The notes under the pieces were generated by a model. That model was not told the DNA's origin and did not search any database. It saw only the letters and a list, made by a program, of their open reading frames with translations. From Sepioteuthis lessoniana (taxonomy: Eukaryota > Mollusca > Cephalopoda > Myopsida > Loliginidae): 64,000 bases of DNA. Position numbers and translations under genes: made by a program. The stretch spans positions 2,501-66,500 of the forward strand of contig CAUZXS010004367.1 of assembly GCA_963585895.1 (NCBI GenBank), written 5' to 3'. Positions 21,892 through 32,600 of the stretch are shown in pieces; the stretch's first letter is position 1; each line of letters starts with the position of its first letter.

Positions 21892-22445
21892 GTGGGGATT
21901 TAGGAATTAACAATAAAACTCCCAACCGGATGTTGACTCGTCGGCTGCCACATACAAAATGTATAAACGCGTCGCCACGCATAAGGCTCTACGCATCCAT
22001 CCGGTTAAAAATCAGAAAAAAAGAAAAATAATAAAAAGTAAAGTAGCTAATGGGAAGCGGTCGCGCCAAAATTAGAAGGATTTTGGAATGGCGAATTTGG
22101 AGCCGGTGGAGAGAGATAAATACTCAGGTTTTCTGTGAACCGGCTCTTGTCAGGGAGTGTCCGTCGAACCAACAACATCATTTTGCTGTCTAGTGTTTTG
22201 GGCACCACGCTACGTCTTGGGACCTAGCGTTGGTTAGTCCATTCACCAAGTAAATAAAAGAAAGTATGGAAGAAATGTTTTCGTCTCTTATCTGTTTCAA
22301 TCTTTTCTTTTTGTATATTTCTTTTGGGACTTTCTTTGGACAAGGCATTGCGCCGGCCAGTCAACGTGGGGTGAAATAATATAACCAAAATATGGAGTCA
22401 GATATCTTACGGCAACACAGCCCAGCCCTTAGCCCCTGACCTTCA
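21892..22445 (+). mobile_element. LTR-like repeat, family L3, copy 2
   Basis: Starts at TGTGGGGATTTAGGAATTAA (about 21892) and aligns with 18527-19075 along its whole length. It includes AAACTCCCAACCGGATGTTG, TTTTCGTCTCTTATCTGTTT, GGAGTCAGATATCTTACGGC and the trailing CCCTTAGCCCCTGACCTTCA. Both copies end their similarity shortly after that. The two lie in the same orientation about 3.36 kb apart. Confidence 0.7.
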
Positions 22446-22677
22446 AAAGCCCCTTATAAACACCACATTACCAATCTAATGCCTATTTCTCAAAAAAGAA
22501 GAAGAAAAAAAACGCTACTCTATTCAACTCCTTACATTCTAACTTATTACTATTACGAACCTATCGCCTAAATAGTTATTTTACAATAAAAGGTTTACAG
22601 AGGTGAATTGTTTTCTTTAGTTTTTAAAATGAGTTTGTTTGAGAAATTTGTGTCTTGTACTTACTAAGTCCTTTAGC
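22446..22677. other. No feature seen
   Basis: AT-rich spacer with no motifs. Confidence 0.3.
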
Positions 22678-22938
22678 GGGCCATTGGCCTAATGAGTAGA
22701 GTGTTCGCCAATGGTCCGGGAGACCGGGGTTCAATCCCAGGTCGAGTCATACCAAAGACTCAAAAATGGTACTTGATGCCGCCTTGCTTAACACTCAACA
22801 TTATAAGGTAAGGATCAAGGCTAAAGTAGAGCAATCCAGGGAAAGGAGTAGCGCCCTCCCCTACACCTTGGTGTAGTAGCTATTGAAAGGGAGCCTTCGG
22901 GTCACCCTCGACTACAGTCGGCAACTTTACTCACTTTA
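22678..22938 (+). mobile_element. tRNA-derived SINE (family A), copy 1
   Basis: The tRNA-like head has a recognisable A box (TGGCCTAATGAGTAGAGTG) and a perfect B box (GGTTCAATCCC). It is followed by the family body: 'gtcataccaaagactcaaaa', TACTTGATGCCGCCTTGCTT, 'ataaggtaaggatcaagg', GCGCCCTCCCCTACACC, GGGAGCCTTCGGGTCACC. It ends in a CAACTTTACT tail. Such tRNA SINEs are typical of cephalopods; I do not assign it to a named family. Confidence 0.93.
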
Positions 22939-22940
22939 AT

Positions 22941-23200
22941 ACCGGACATTAGCATGATGGTTAGAGTGTTTGCCAATGGCCCGGGAGACCTGGGTTCAAT
23001 CCCAGGTCGAGTCATACCAATGACCTAAAAATGGTACTTGATGCCGCCTTGCTTATCACTCAGCAATATAAGGTAGGGATCAAGGGTAAAGTTGAGCAAT
23101 CCTGAGAAAGGAGTAGCGCCCTCCCCTACACCTTGGTGTTGTAGCTATCAAAAAGGGAGCCTTCGGGTCACCCACGACTACGGTCGCCAACTTTACTTAC
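22941..23200 (+). mobile_element. tRNA-derived SINE (family A), copy 2, tandem with copy 1
   Basis: Starts ACCGGACATTAGCATGATGG, slightly different from copy 1, has B box GGTTCAATCCC, and ends CGCCAACTTTACTTAC. It sits immediately downstream of copy 1 in the same orientation, so either one copy inserted into the tail of the other or they came as a dimer. Confidence 0.92.
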
Positions 23201-23773
23201 TACATGTCCGAAGTCGAAACGCAACTAACTTTGCAAAAGTCATAGAAAATCAAAGCACAAGGACCAGTGAGAGACGAAATCAAAAGTTTTTTTCTTTGAC
23301 TCATGGTGCTAATTGCTTATCATTTTATGGAGATGGCAAAATGTGACTATCAATTCATTTATTACTTACAGACCTTTAATTAGTTCTAAGAGTTGTCATA
23401 TTATTTATTAACAATCACATATTTTATGCGGTTAAAAACTAGTGGACTTTCTAGAGAATAAGTTTCTTTATTCAAATTCAATTCTTATTGCTTTTTGCTG
23501 TTATTATTTTTTATGTATCTATATTCATATGTTTCTAAACATTACAAATTTGGGTCTCATAAAGTCTATTGAAGAGGAAGTGGTTTCCTTTACAACGTCG
23601 GTTGAAAATGAAGGCAAAAAGTTGGTGAAGATTTGAACTCTTTCAATTGAATATGTAGAAGTAATTTTTTAAAACTTTCAACGTAGTGGAGAATTTAGAT
23701 TTTCAGTATAATGAAGATTTTCACTGCTTTTTCGAGATTGGCAGAGTAACGTTATTGGACCAAACGAGAATGT
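23201..23773. other. No gene seen
   Basis: AT-rich sequence. The frames at 23092-23346 and 23442-23636 are not supported by any motif; the first is mostly SINE. Confidence 0.35.
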
Positions 23774-24175
23774 GTGTAACGATGCCTCACTAAACCGGCA
23801 CCATCTCGAACATTAATAGATGTTATATTTCGTAAAGTACAAAGTGACTCGTTGTTTTCTTAGAAACGAAAAGTTTCTCTGACCGCGACACTTTTCATAG
23901 CTGTCAGGCGCAAAACACCAGAGAAATAGTGTGAAAGTTCTCAGTTATTGCACAGAAACCCTATCAGATTGGGTGGTAGACGAACAAAAATGCCCGACTT
24001 CGATCCCTTCACCCATCTTGTCTCCTTGCCCAGAGGGCTTTTAACCAAACATCTCTGTCTCAGAGCTCTGAACTGACCAAACTGCCCCAACCTCAATAAA
24101 AAATCTTTGCTTATATAATAATCTCTTGATTATTCCATTTACTAATGATAAAAGGATCCTACGACACGTGCGACA
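23774..24175 (+). mobile_element. Possible LTR
   Basis: TGTAACGATGCCTCAC starts a CpG-containing stretch. It includes an AATAAA region ('caacctcaataaaaaatctt') followed by a T/A-rich U5-like part and GGATCCTACGACA. The layout (TG start, polyadenylation word ~325 bp in, ACA end) is LTR-like, but there is no second copy in the window and no target duplication was identified. Confidence 0.3.
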
Positions 24176-24272
24176 AGTGCTCCATATTTTCTTCGCGATT
24201 TACACTTCTATTCGAAGTTTCTTGCTACTAACAATTATTACCTAATGTAATAGGTAGCGATAGAAAAGAAAA

Positions 24273-24370
24273 AATAAGGCCGGACTTCGGCCGTTCTTAT
24301 AGACATCTGTCCTTCAGTAACAGCCAATGAAAAACAGGGCATTTTACACTCCTCTACTATATAATACCAT
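24273..24370 (+). repeat. 98-bp dispersed block, copy 2
   Basis: See 21451-21548. Similarity stops at AATACCAT, where copy 1 continues into a hairpin; the left flank differs apart from an A-rich run. Confidence 0.85.
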
Positions 24371-24402
24371 AATAATCATTTTCGTTAATTATATTACAGA
24401 GG

Positions 24403-24449
24403 TTTCTTCTTCTTCTTCTTCTTCTTCTTCTTCTTCTTCTTCTTCTTCT
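24403..24449. repeat. (TTC)n microsatellite
   Basis: About 15 TTC units. They give a poly-Ser frame that is not a gene. Confidence 0.95.
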
Positions 24450-24640
24450 GTTGTTATGGTGATGATGGTTTCAACTTTCTTGTTTGAGGTCATTTCTTCG
24501 ATTCATCTAAGGCCTGACTTTCGAAAGGGTCAAACCCGCTCGTATACAAAGTCATTTCAACTTCCATAAAATATGCAAAGCCTTGTCTTTTTTCACATTC
24601 ACACAATTTTGGATAGATTACTTTATTGAATGAATTATAA

Positions 24641-24904
24641 ACCGGGACATTGGCCCAGCGGTTAGAGTGTTCGCCAATGGCCCGGGAGACCTGGGTTCAA
24701 TCCCAGGTCGAGTCATACCAAAGACTTTAAAAATGGAACTTGATACCACCTTGCTTAACACTCAGCATTATAAGGTACGGTTCAAGGGTAAAGTGGAGCA
24801 ATCCTGGGAATGGAGTAGCGCCCTCCCCTACACCTTGGTGTAGTAGCTATCGAAAAGGGAGCCTTCGGGTCACCCTCGACTATGGTCGCTAACTTTACTT
24901 ACTT
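24641..24904 (+). mobile_element. tRNA-derived SINE (family A), copy 3
   Basis: The head is ACCGGGACATTGGCCCAGCG, the B box GGTTCAATCCC, and the body and CTAACTTTACTTACTT tail are as in the other copies. It is full length and little diverged. Confidence 0.93.
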
Positions 24905-25094
24905 TATTATAGACCACTATTTTTGGTTTGGTTTAGTTTGGTTGGGTTTATGGTATATCAACCATTGTTAGTTATTTAATGGCAAATCCTGTTTTTACAT
25001 ATATATTCTATATGTGATTTCTAAACATGTTTTGTAGATACACACTGCTAAATGATCAAACAGTTCTATTTCCAACAATTCAATTTAGCATAAG

Positions 25095-25848
25095 TGTAGA
25101 GAAGAGGAAAATCTCGTATTTTGTTTTGGCGCGCTATTTAATTCAACACTGAATTTCACCCAATCAGGATGACATATCCTATTCAGCCCGGACCTTCATT
25201 TCCGGCTAGCAAAACGGGTGAGCGGCCAAACCCACTCTCTTCAGCGTGAGACGGCGACCAGAACAGACGTGCCTCTGGTCGTCCCTGCTTAGCGATGCTT
25301 TTTAGCTAGACAAGCCACCCAGTGTGGACATCTCACTGTGGCTTTAACACTAGCAGCAGCGACATGGACACTCAACGAGGGAACCATCTAATTTATGGAT
25401 TCTTTACGAGGAATCCCAGTTGAACATAAATTAGAAACATTCAGCATGCCTTCCACAGGCACCACTTCATGTCACCCCAAAAATTGGCTATGTCGATTCG
25501 AGCGTAACTCCGCTCTCGACACACTAGCTACCATTTCACCTCTGGCCCACATTAATGGAGATACGCATACTCTCCTCCAAATACCAGATACAAAACTACA
25601 CGGTGACTTTAAACACATCCCTCACAAGTCCAACAACATGCTGCCATCTCAACATCCCGCTAAGCCATTTCGTCTCAAACATCCAACAAGCCTAAACACC
25701 ACGAGTCTTGCAGCACCAAGAACAAACCATATTCCATGCTGCAAATAAAGAACTTTCGTTGTTGTGTGTTAAAGAAAGGTTTCGTAATTCATTTTTGATG
25801 CCCAAAAAATATAGTGTTAAACAAATAACCATTTCACAAAAACGCTAT
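25095..25848 (+). mobile_element. Solo LTR, family L2, with intact target duplication
   Basis: 754 bp beginning TGTAGAGAAGAGGAAAATCT and ending AAAAACGCTAT, flanked by the exact 5-bp duplication ATAAG (25090-25094 and 25849-25853). A polyadenylation word lies near 25745 (AAATAAAGAACTTTCGTTGT). It inserted into a minus-orientation copy of family F, whose halves flank it (24930-25090, 25854-26040). The 117-codon frame at 25395-25748 lies within the LTR; the same region of the copy at 40918 has a related but disrupted frame, so it is not taken as a gene. Confidence 0.93.
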
Positions 25849-25853
25849 ATAAG

Positions 25854-26040
25854 TCAACAAAATTAAATTGTTCCAAGTATTACTATGTATCACTAACAAT
25901 TCAATTAAACATCAGTAATTTGTTTACACACAGTTAAATGATCAAATAGTTCTATTTCTAACAATTCAATTTAGCTTAAGTCATTTGTTTGCACTCAGTT
26001 TAAATGTCTAACAATTCTTTTTGACCCATAGATAGGACCC
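25854..26040 (-). repeat. Dispersed family F fragment (minus), right of solo LTR
   Basis: Reads in reverse the family F segment with repeated CAATTCAATTTAGC.TAAGT and TTTGTTTAC/GCAC words and 'gacccatagataggaccc'. It continues the piece left of the LTR. Confidence 0.7.
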
Positions 26041-26692
26041 AGTGACGGCAAATTAAAATAAAAAGATCCCCGGATGAGCAACCATTTAAAAGCGTATGGG
26101 AACTGGTGCATTTAAATATTGTTATCACCAAACGAGGAGTTTATTTTTCGCACGTGTGAAGACGGGGCGGTCTGGCACTTGATCCCTCGTAGAATAAGTC
26201 CTTGTTCAGAGTCCTTTCTCGGGCATATAGGAACTGGCATATTATGTGGCGGTTAATTTAGGGCTAGACTGACCGCCGCTGGCAAGGGGCTTCCAAACTT
26301 CACGCTAACACACACACACACACACACCAGGCCACTAGCTCTTCCTACCCCTAGAACAATGGAAGATATGGACCTCTATGTTTAGATATAATAATATTAA
26401 TTATAGTAGTCGACAACTCCAGTTTCCCGTATAATATTTTTAAAGGAAACAATAGAACAATTTAGGCGAGAATAACATGAGGTGAAAGAAGCTGAAAAAG
26501 AAACATGAAAAATGCAACTTGACAGTAGACGACACAATGAACAAACTTCAACGCGTGGGGGACATTAAAATATAACAATCTTTTTAATATACACGCGGAC
26601 ACACATATTCAACGTGTCGGCTATATTATCAGCAGATAATGCATAACTATAAATGTCTTTCTTCCTTTTCTTCTTTTCTTTCGTCTTTCTTT

Positions 26693-26735
<43 letters not shown>

Positions 26736-27200
26736 ATAATTGGGTGTAGGGAGAAACAGTCTTAATGTTTTGACGGGTTCCTTCAGAGAGTATTTTCTCT
26801 TTTACGGGCTGGCGGACTTTATATTATATATGGCTCTGGTTTGAAGGCATAGGTTCTTCTTGTCCAAGATTCTTTCTGCTGTCTTCACCCGGAGTCTTGG
26901 CATGAGACTCGCGTCCTCTCACGGCGACCTCATCTTCAAAATTCATATTCTTTACCCCTATTTCCGCTGACGGAAGAAGGGGGCTATTTCCGCTTTGGGA
27001 TTCTAGCCAATCGTTTAGCTTTTTTTTCTTCCTTTCCCTGGTCACAGAGTGCAAACATCTGTTGGCTTTCACTCAGACCCACATTCTTTACTTTCTCTGA
27101 CAGGCCGGTGGAAGTTGACCTACATTACTATTCTCTTCTTTTTAGCGGTCAGCCTTTGATGGCCTGCTAATTCAAACAATTCCTTATTTCTCTCTTCTCA
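26041..27200. other. Microsatellites and unassigned sequence
   Basis: Contains (CA)n at about 26310-26326 and (GA)n at 26699-26732. The 82-codon minus frame at 26824-27072 is Lys/Glu/Ser-rich without recognisable motif. The CpG level (for example GCACGTGTGAAGACGGGGCG near 26150) resembles LTR sequence elsewhere in the window, but no ends are visible. Confidence 0.35.
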
Positions 27201-27279
27201 GTGGTAGACCACGTGACAACCCTATCAGGTGCTACCTCTCCGAGTCAGAGTGGACCTGATAGCAATGACAATGCAGAGG

Positions 27280-28065
27280 TACAGGGTTCGGAAGCAAAAC
27301 ATGGAGTAATTTCAAAACGTTTTTTTTAGTCTGATTAGTCCAATTTTTGAAAAAAATAAACACGATAAATCTAAATTTTCATGGTTTGCTCAACTATTTA
27401 AGCACTTTTTTAAGAATTAAAATTTAGCCCAAAATGAGTGAGCCAGAAAAGAAACGACAATGAATCTATGATTTGCTTAACGTCGAAACCAAGCCAAAGT
27501 TTCTTTGTCTACCATACACAAAGTAAAGAAAAATATTTGACAGAAAAAGAGCTTTTTAAGGAAAATGAGGAGTAGAGGATTGAACAAAAAAAACAAAACG
27601 AAAAAGGGCTTTTTAACTGGTCTCGCTACGGCAATTGAGAAGGGCCCTACAACATCAATTAGAAAGAACGCTAATGAATTGAAAGTCCACAAGAAAACTG
27701 TGAAGACAGCAATTAAATGAGATTTAAGCCCAGACTTTAACACCCTTGAGTATACTATATGGTATGTTTAAGAAAACAAAATAAATACAACTTCCCATCC
27801 AAATATTGGTTCGCTTAAGACTGCCATTGAGGAGGAATTAAATAAAATGTCTGAAGAATTTATCCTGGAGGCATGCAAATCGTTTCGATGCGTATTGATA
27901 TCATAATTGAAAAAAATGGTGAACATACTGAGTAAATTTACTGTTTTGTGTCTAACTTCTTATTTTGTTGTTTATTTTTAAAAAGAATTAAAATTCATCT
28001 TGTTTGATAATAGAATCGTTTATTATTTTACAAGAATATTTCTAATTTTGCTTCTGCACAATCTG
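27280..28065 (+). mobile_element. Tc1/mariner-type transposon, internally deleted
   Basis: The left end TACAGGGTTCGGAAGCAAAA and right-end TTTTGCTTCTGCACA are inverted relatives of each other and of the end at 360-384. Inside, the plus strand keeps the transposase N-terminus (MSEPEKKRQ, then IYDLLNVETKPK at about 27440-27490). It then passes with frameshifts to the C-terminal part (RFNSP-like DLSPDFNTLEYTIW, then stops, 27720-27900). The catalytic centre is largely missing. It splits a family F repeat: one half lies at 27205-27280, the other at 28066-28215. Confidence 0.85.
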
Positions 28066-28215
28066 GTGATGAGGCTCCATTACTGGAGCCTGACCCCCAT
28101 CACTGGAGCCTGACCCCCAGATTATTTAGTATTATATCCAGAAAACTCGTTGGGGGTGGGTTTCAACATTTTTTAGAGATGCAGTCGGTGTATTCAACAG
28201 CCTCAGTCGACTGGG
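28066..28215 (-). repeat. Family F fragment flanking the Tc1-type element
   Basis: Contains 'gagcctgacccccagatta', 'atatccag', 'gagatgcagtcggtgtatt' and 'cagcctcag..gactgggc', which are family F words in reverse. A ~25-bp piece is locally duplicated (ACTGGAGCCTGACCCCCA twice, 28083 and 28102). Confidence 0.7.
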
Positions 28216-28312
28216 CTACGCTATTTTTTGGCATTAGGAAGGAAATTTAATCGTTTCCTACCCACCAAGTTCCAAAAATAGCATTGATATATCTCACACT
28301 GAATAAACGGAT

Positions 28313-29372
28313 AATAAGCCACTAAGCTACGAAGTCCGTAAAGTAGTAGCCAATACTCTGTCCGGCAAATTCCTTTTCTTCCACAGCTAAAGTTCATGAC
28401 CTAGCGACAGATGGCCACGAATCACGTTCAAAAGAAAAATCCGACAAACTTCCTTTCATCAACGCGACACGCTGTCGTCACAATCATAAAACAAGATATG
28501 AACTTAATGTAAGTAAGAACGACTTATTTACGGACTCCGTTAACAGCTAAACATACATACACGTGTAAACAAATTTATTTTCTTCTTGCCAAACTTTATT
28601 TGCCAAAAGGCCATTTACACATCATGTTTTTTTATTTGTTTCACATTCTGTTTTATGTATATTAAATTGTTAGTTGTTTAATGTTCGTTGTGTTCTATTC
28701 CATTTCTTTTACGCGATTGTAAAGTTTTGTGTTGGATTTGTGGAGGAAATAATATAAAGAACAATACCCGTAAAATACGGATGCATATCTACTGAAATAA
28801 CCAAATTGCATGCACCCCACCACAGTCTATTTGTGTGTTGGTAGTTTGTGTGTTGGTAGTTTACGTTGCTGCTGTTGAGGAGTTAGCATGTTCTTCAGTG
28901 TCGTTGGGAGTGATGTTGTGGGGAGGGGAGTATGTAATTTGGTTATTTCAGTAGATTGCTCTCTAAATTATTCCCACCACAAATACAACACAAAACATTA
29001 CAAAAGAAATGGAATAGAACACAACGAACATTAAATAACAAACAATTTAATATGCATATAACAGAATATGAAAAACAAAATACATGATGTGTAAATGGCC
29101 TTTTGGAAAATAAAGTTTGAAGAAGAGAATAAATTTGTTGAAAAATGTTTGTATGTTCATGTTATCAGAGTCCGTAAATAAGTCGTTCTTACTTACATTA
29201 AGTTTATAGCGGGTTTTATGATTGTGGCGGCGGCGTGTCTCGTTGATGAAAGAAAGTTTGTCGGGTTTTCCTTTTGAATATAATTCTCGGCCATTTGAAA
29301 AGAGGTCATGAACTTTAGTTGAGGAAGGAAAGGAATTGGTTGGACATAGTATCGGCTACTGGCTTAGTGGCT
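28313..29372. mobile_element. Large foldback (inverted-repeat) element
   Basis: The left arm (28313-28825) and right arm (28914-29372) are inverted copies of each other over ~460-510 bp, with an ~88-bp loop. Matching pairs include AGCCACTAAGC with its inverse at 29361-29371. GTAAGTAAGAACGACTTATT, 'aaaaggccatttacacatcatg' and GTTCGTTGTGTTCTATTCCA also recur inverted. The arms are diverged by scattered indels, so this is not a recent artefact. No transposase is encoded; the type is unknown. Confidence 0.85.
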
Positions 29373-29728
29373 TGTGTTCGTCTGTGTCTTCGTTTGTGTG
29401 TAAGCTTGTCTCTTGTCTGTATGGCTTCCTAACTCTGTGTTATTTATATCCTACAGGTGGATCAAAGAATCGCCCTAAAATCTTGGCGCGTAGACATTTA
29501 TTGACCAATCAGATTTGTATTTTACTATTTTATTTTCGAGCCTAAATGTTTTCTGTTAGTTCACTTCCGATCCTAATTTTCTAGAATGTTCTATTCCATG
29601 TTTTTAGCTGATTGGTTGAAAAATATAAAAATGTAATTTAAATGCTAATGCGGGTTTGATCCTAAATTTCTAGAATGTTCTTAAGTATGTTTTTATTGCT
29701 TATTTTAAGACTAGAAGAAATTTGTATC
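29352..29728 (+). repeat. Dispersed repeat R-G, copy 1
   Basis: Shares with 47926-48209: 'actggcttagtggcttgt', TTATATCCTACAGGTGGATC, AAAGAATCG, ATTTGTATTTTACTATTTTA, TAGTTCACTTCCGATCCTA and TTCTAGAATGTTCTTAAGTA. This copy holds an internal direct duplication (GATCCTAA.TTTCTAGAATG at about 29571 and 29659) that the other lacks. It overlaps the end of the foldback arm, so the foldback and this repeat may be parts of one element. Confidence 0.8.
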
Positions 29729-30550
29729 CCATAATGTTGTGGGTGGATTTGTGTTTGGCATTTCTCACAGTTCTCGTCATTTATGCCAGATGTATTGTCT
29801 TCAACACTGTAGCTTCCTTTTATTTGCCAGTCTGTTGGTTTCTTATCAGGATGGACTGGTTGGGGAGAAGGCTAGCAAGTTCTTCTCTGGTTTAATCATC
29901 AAAGTGTAGCTTTTGCTGGAGTTGTGGCATGATATGGATGTGTGAGTGGGGTCTCTGTATGCTGTGGGTGGTCGGCAGAATTATCTCTGGCATCTTTGTC
30001 TATTTTGGCACGAAGACCACACAAAGAGCTGTGCCCGCGTGAACCTGCGAGACCGGAAGAATGAACGAAGGACGTTGGTCAGTCAGGAATGAGACTCCAG
30101 AGTAGAGAGTCAGAGATTCAAGCCCAGGGCGCGGTGCAGGTGAGTCGGCTCTAAAACGTGTGTCCAGAGCAGTCGGAAGGCGGTATGGAGTTAGAAACGG
30201 GACCCCGAGCGGTGAAGACGATGACCAACGATGGGTCAGCATCTTTCGTAGATGTGTAGGATTTTCGCTGAGTTCTCGCGATAGTCATACATACACAGAG
30301 AGAATGTTAAAAAGTGCCAAACTTCACCTTCCTGCGTTTTGCAGTTCTGAATTCGTGTATGTCTTTTCTTCTTTTCACCCTCTGTTTTTATCGTTATTTT
30401 TTATTTATTTTTTTTTTTTTGTGAAATGCCCACTCGGCCGGATGTGAGAAGAAACAATGGGGTCAACACCACGAGACGATCGGTCAAACCAACAAACCCA
30501 ACCTGTGGGTTGTTTCATAGTGTGGTCGTTCCCGCTGTTGTTTGACAAAG
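29729..30550 (+). repeat. Unassigned, with dispersed repeat R-D copy 1
   Basis: 30255-30525 matches 43935-44190: 'ttcg/cttgtgattgcc...acacacaaagaatg', 'tgccaaa', GTGAAAT.C.CACT.GGCC, and a hinge ending in 'tgtgggtt'. The family is unknown. The frames at 30000-30242 and 30160-30447 have no motif. Confidence 0.5.
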
Positions 30551-30579
30551 TCTTTACCTGACTCTCCATTTTTTATTTT

Positions 30580-32600
30580 CACCGAAAATTTAGATTTCTT
30601 TCGCCTATTGAGAAGCTCTGATGGCAATGGCCAGTGGTAGTCGATGGGTGTTGCTTTAAGCCTGGTTCAGTGCTAGAAAGTTTAGCCTTTCTGGAGTGTT
30701 CTTTTACAGTTTGGATCTGTCTCTCGACAAGTATATTTGCCTGGTGATAATGGGAACATGGGGTGGCATGGGAGAAATACCACAATTTATAAATACTTTA
30801 AATACTGATGATGAAAAGTATGTGCCATTGTCACTTACAAGTTTGTCGGGTACTTTCTGTTTTGAAAAATTGACTTCATGATTTTTGTGGTGTTCTGACT
30901 TCCAGTACCATTAATCTTCCGTGTGATCGGAAATTTGGAGTAATAATCACACACAATTAGGTATTCGACACCATCCAGATACAATACGTCTGCTCCCAGA
31001 ACCTGCCATGGTTTAGTTGGAAGTTATTTGTCTAAATTTCTGAGATGAAGTCACAATTTTTATCACTTAGAATATCCGAACTATTTTCATTTTCATTGTT
31101 ATATTCTCAACGTTTCGGTCGATATGTCCTTCGGCCACCTTTAGGTGTTTCATGTCGAATTCGAGAACCTACACAGAACCTCGAACTGAACCCTTTATTT
31201 AAACCACGAGGGTAGATTGTTCTGATTTCATTAACCATGAGTGGGTAAAAGTGTTAAGCTATTGTAAGTATCCTTTGTTATCTTACCAGCGCAGATGGGA
31301 TGAAATCTGCAACTTCCAGATGATTTCACTGAGAAGCACTTTCCAACTAAACGTCTTATCCCTTGCGCTATCATCCGAATATTCTAAGTGATAAAAAAAA
31401 TCTAATATGAAGCTCGTGTTGAAAAAGTGGTTCAGCTTGTTGGCACTCTTGGAATTCCTGACAGATGTACCATGAATTGATGAAGTGTTCAATATTATCG
31501 TTAATGCCATGCCAAAATAGACAAGTTTGGTTGCTTAGTTTAGTTTTCTCAATTCTTTGCTAAGTTTCACGACATTTTGTGGGAATTTCTTGCTTCGTGT
31601 TGAGGATATGATAGTGTATTCACTTTTTAATTGCAAGCCGTCTTCCACTGGCAGCTCATCTCTGTATACCAAGTATGGACGTATTTATAATGGTACTTGT
31701 ATTTGCATTTCTGGCCAGCCTTCAAAGAGGTTTTTTCTGGTTTTGTTGCGTTTCGTCTTTGCTTGTTTCTTCTTTCGGTTGCTGCAGTTGATTGTGTGAA
31801 AATTAGGCCATGTTGGCCCTCAAGTCTTTGTTCAAGTCTTTTGAGTCAAGGCAGATTTTTAAATTTTCGTTTGACTTGCAGCAGAAAACTAGGCTTGACA
31901 CCCAGTCTCTTGAATCCGTCACTTTGCTTATGACGTAGAGCGTTTCCATCTCATTGAGTTCGGATTTCATCATATCTTTGGGATGAATAGAGGGTGCGAT
32001 TGAGTCGACAGTGATGAGGCATCTTTTCTTGAAACGGCCAGTCTCCTGAAATCTGCCAAAGTAGTTCAACATTAAGTTGTCTTTATTGACGATGGCTGGG
32101 TCAGCTGAGGGAGCCTTGACTTCACAGTCGAGGTTGAGTTGGCGTGATGTAAGAAATCCAATAATTGCTGGGCGTTCTGAACCGGATATGAAGAAGTCAG
32201 CGTTGAAGCTTTCCCCGTTGAAACTGCATGGGATTGTGGTGATTTTTGTGTCATTATATACGCTTAGATTGGTTAAATAGTGGTGGTATGTGGCAATGGA
32301 AATCCTCTATTGTCAGTTTTCTAAGGGAACATGAGCCGGAATATTTGCAAGTGTTGTAAGTTACCTAGTGTTCCGGTATCAACTTTGGCCTTCGGAAATA
32401 CTGCTCGTAGTTTGCAGTTCAACATGGTCTTAGATTTGGCAAATATTCCCTCTCTAGAATCTTCGAAGGTGAAAGATTCAAGCATCAGGTTTTCAATGCT
32501 TGTCTCAAGGCTTATCTCGAGACTTTTGGGCGTTTGCCGTTCGTCCGCCGAATCTGTTGTATATGGTGCTGGTCCTGATATTTGGCTCTAAATAGCCACA
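30580..32600 (-). mobile_element. Ty3/gypsy retrotransposon pol relic (protease-RT-integrase)
   Basis: Read on the minus strand, gypsy pol parts appear in the usual order. A protease-like VDTGTLGN lies at about 32360-32390. An RT N-terminal segment lies at 31803-32072 (MMKSELNEMETLYVISKVTD, WVSSLVFCCKSNENLKICLD, KDLNK). The linker PYLVYRDELPVEDGLQLKSE is at about 31640. The integrase zinc-binding segment follows (CLFWHGINDNIE, CQEFQECQQAEPLFQHEL, 31570-31400), then the integrase core (KPWQVLGADVLYLDGVEYLI, DYYSKFPI, PDKLVSDNGTYFSS, LVERQIQTVKE; 31040-30680) and ATPIDYHWPLPSELL (30600-30650). The RT catalytic YXDD and RNase H are missing and many stops are present. A MITE-like insert splits the integrase. 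Dead. Confidence 0.92.
31057..31396. mobile_element. MITE-like insert inside the gypsy integrase
   Basis: Inverted ends TTTTTATCACTTAGAATATC (31057) and, inverted, TTTTTATCACTTAGAATATT (31396) bound ~340 bp. This insert separates LFQHEL (zinc-binding part) from KPWQVLGAD (core) of the integrase. It holds CAACGTTTCGGTCGATATGT and CCTTCGGCCACCTTTAGGTG near 31108-31145, words often seen in Penelope-like element ends. No target duplication was recognised. Confidence 0.7.

Noticed and set aside
22690..22760. Stand-alone tRNA gene
   Set aside because: A and B boxes are present but the sequence is the head of a repeated SINE, with no acceptor-stem pairing visible.
24327..24569. 80-codon plus frame with poly-Ser
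   Set aside because: Produced by the (TTC)n microsatellite and the 98-bp repeat.
25395..25748. 117-codon frame inside a solo LTR, possibly a gene
   Set aside because: Lies wholly within the LTR. The paralogous LTR at 40918 has a shifted, shorter frame, as expected of non-coding sequence.
31108..31145. Functional hammerhead ribozyme
   Set aside because: The ACGTTTCGGTC word is suggestive, but the CTGATGA core on the minus strand is not intact (CCTAAAGG instead). Kept only as something to test.
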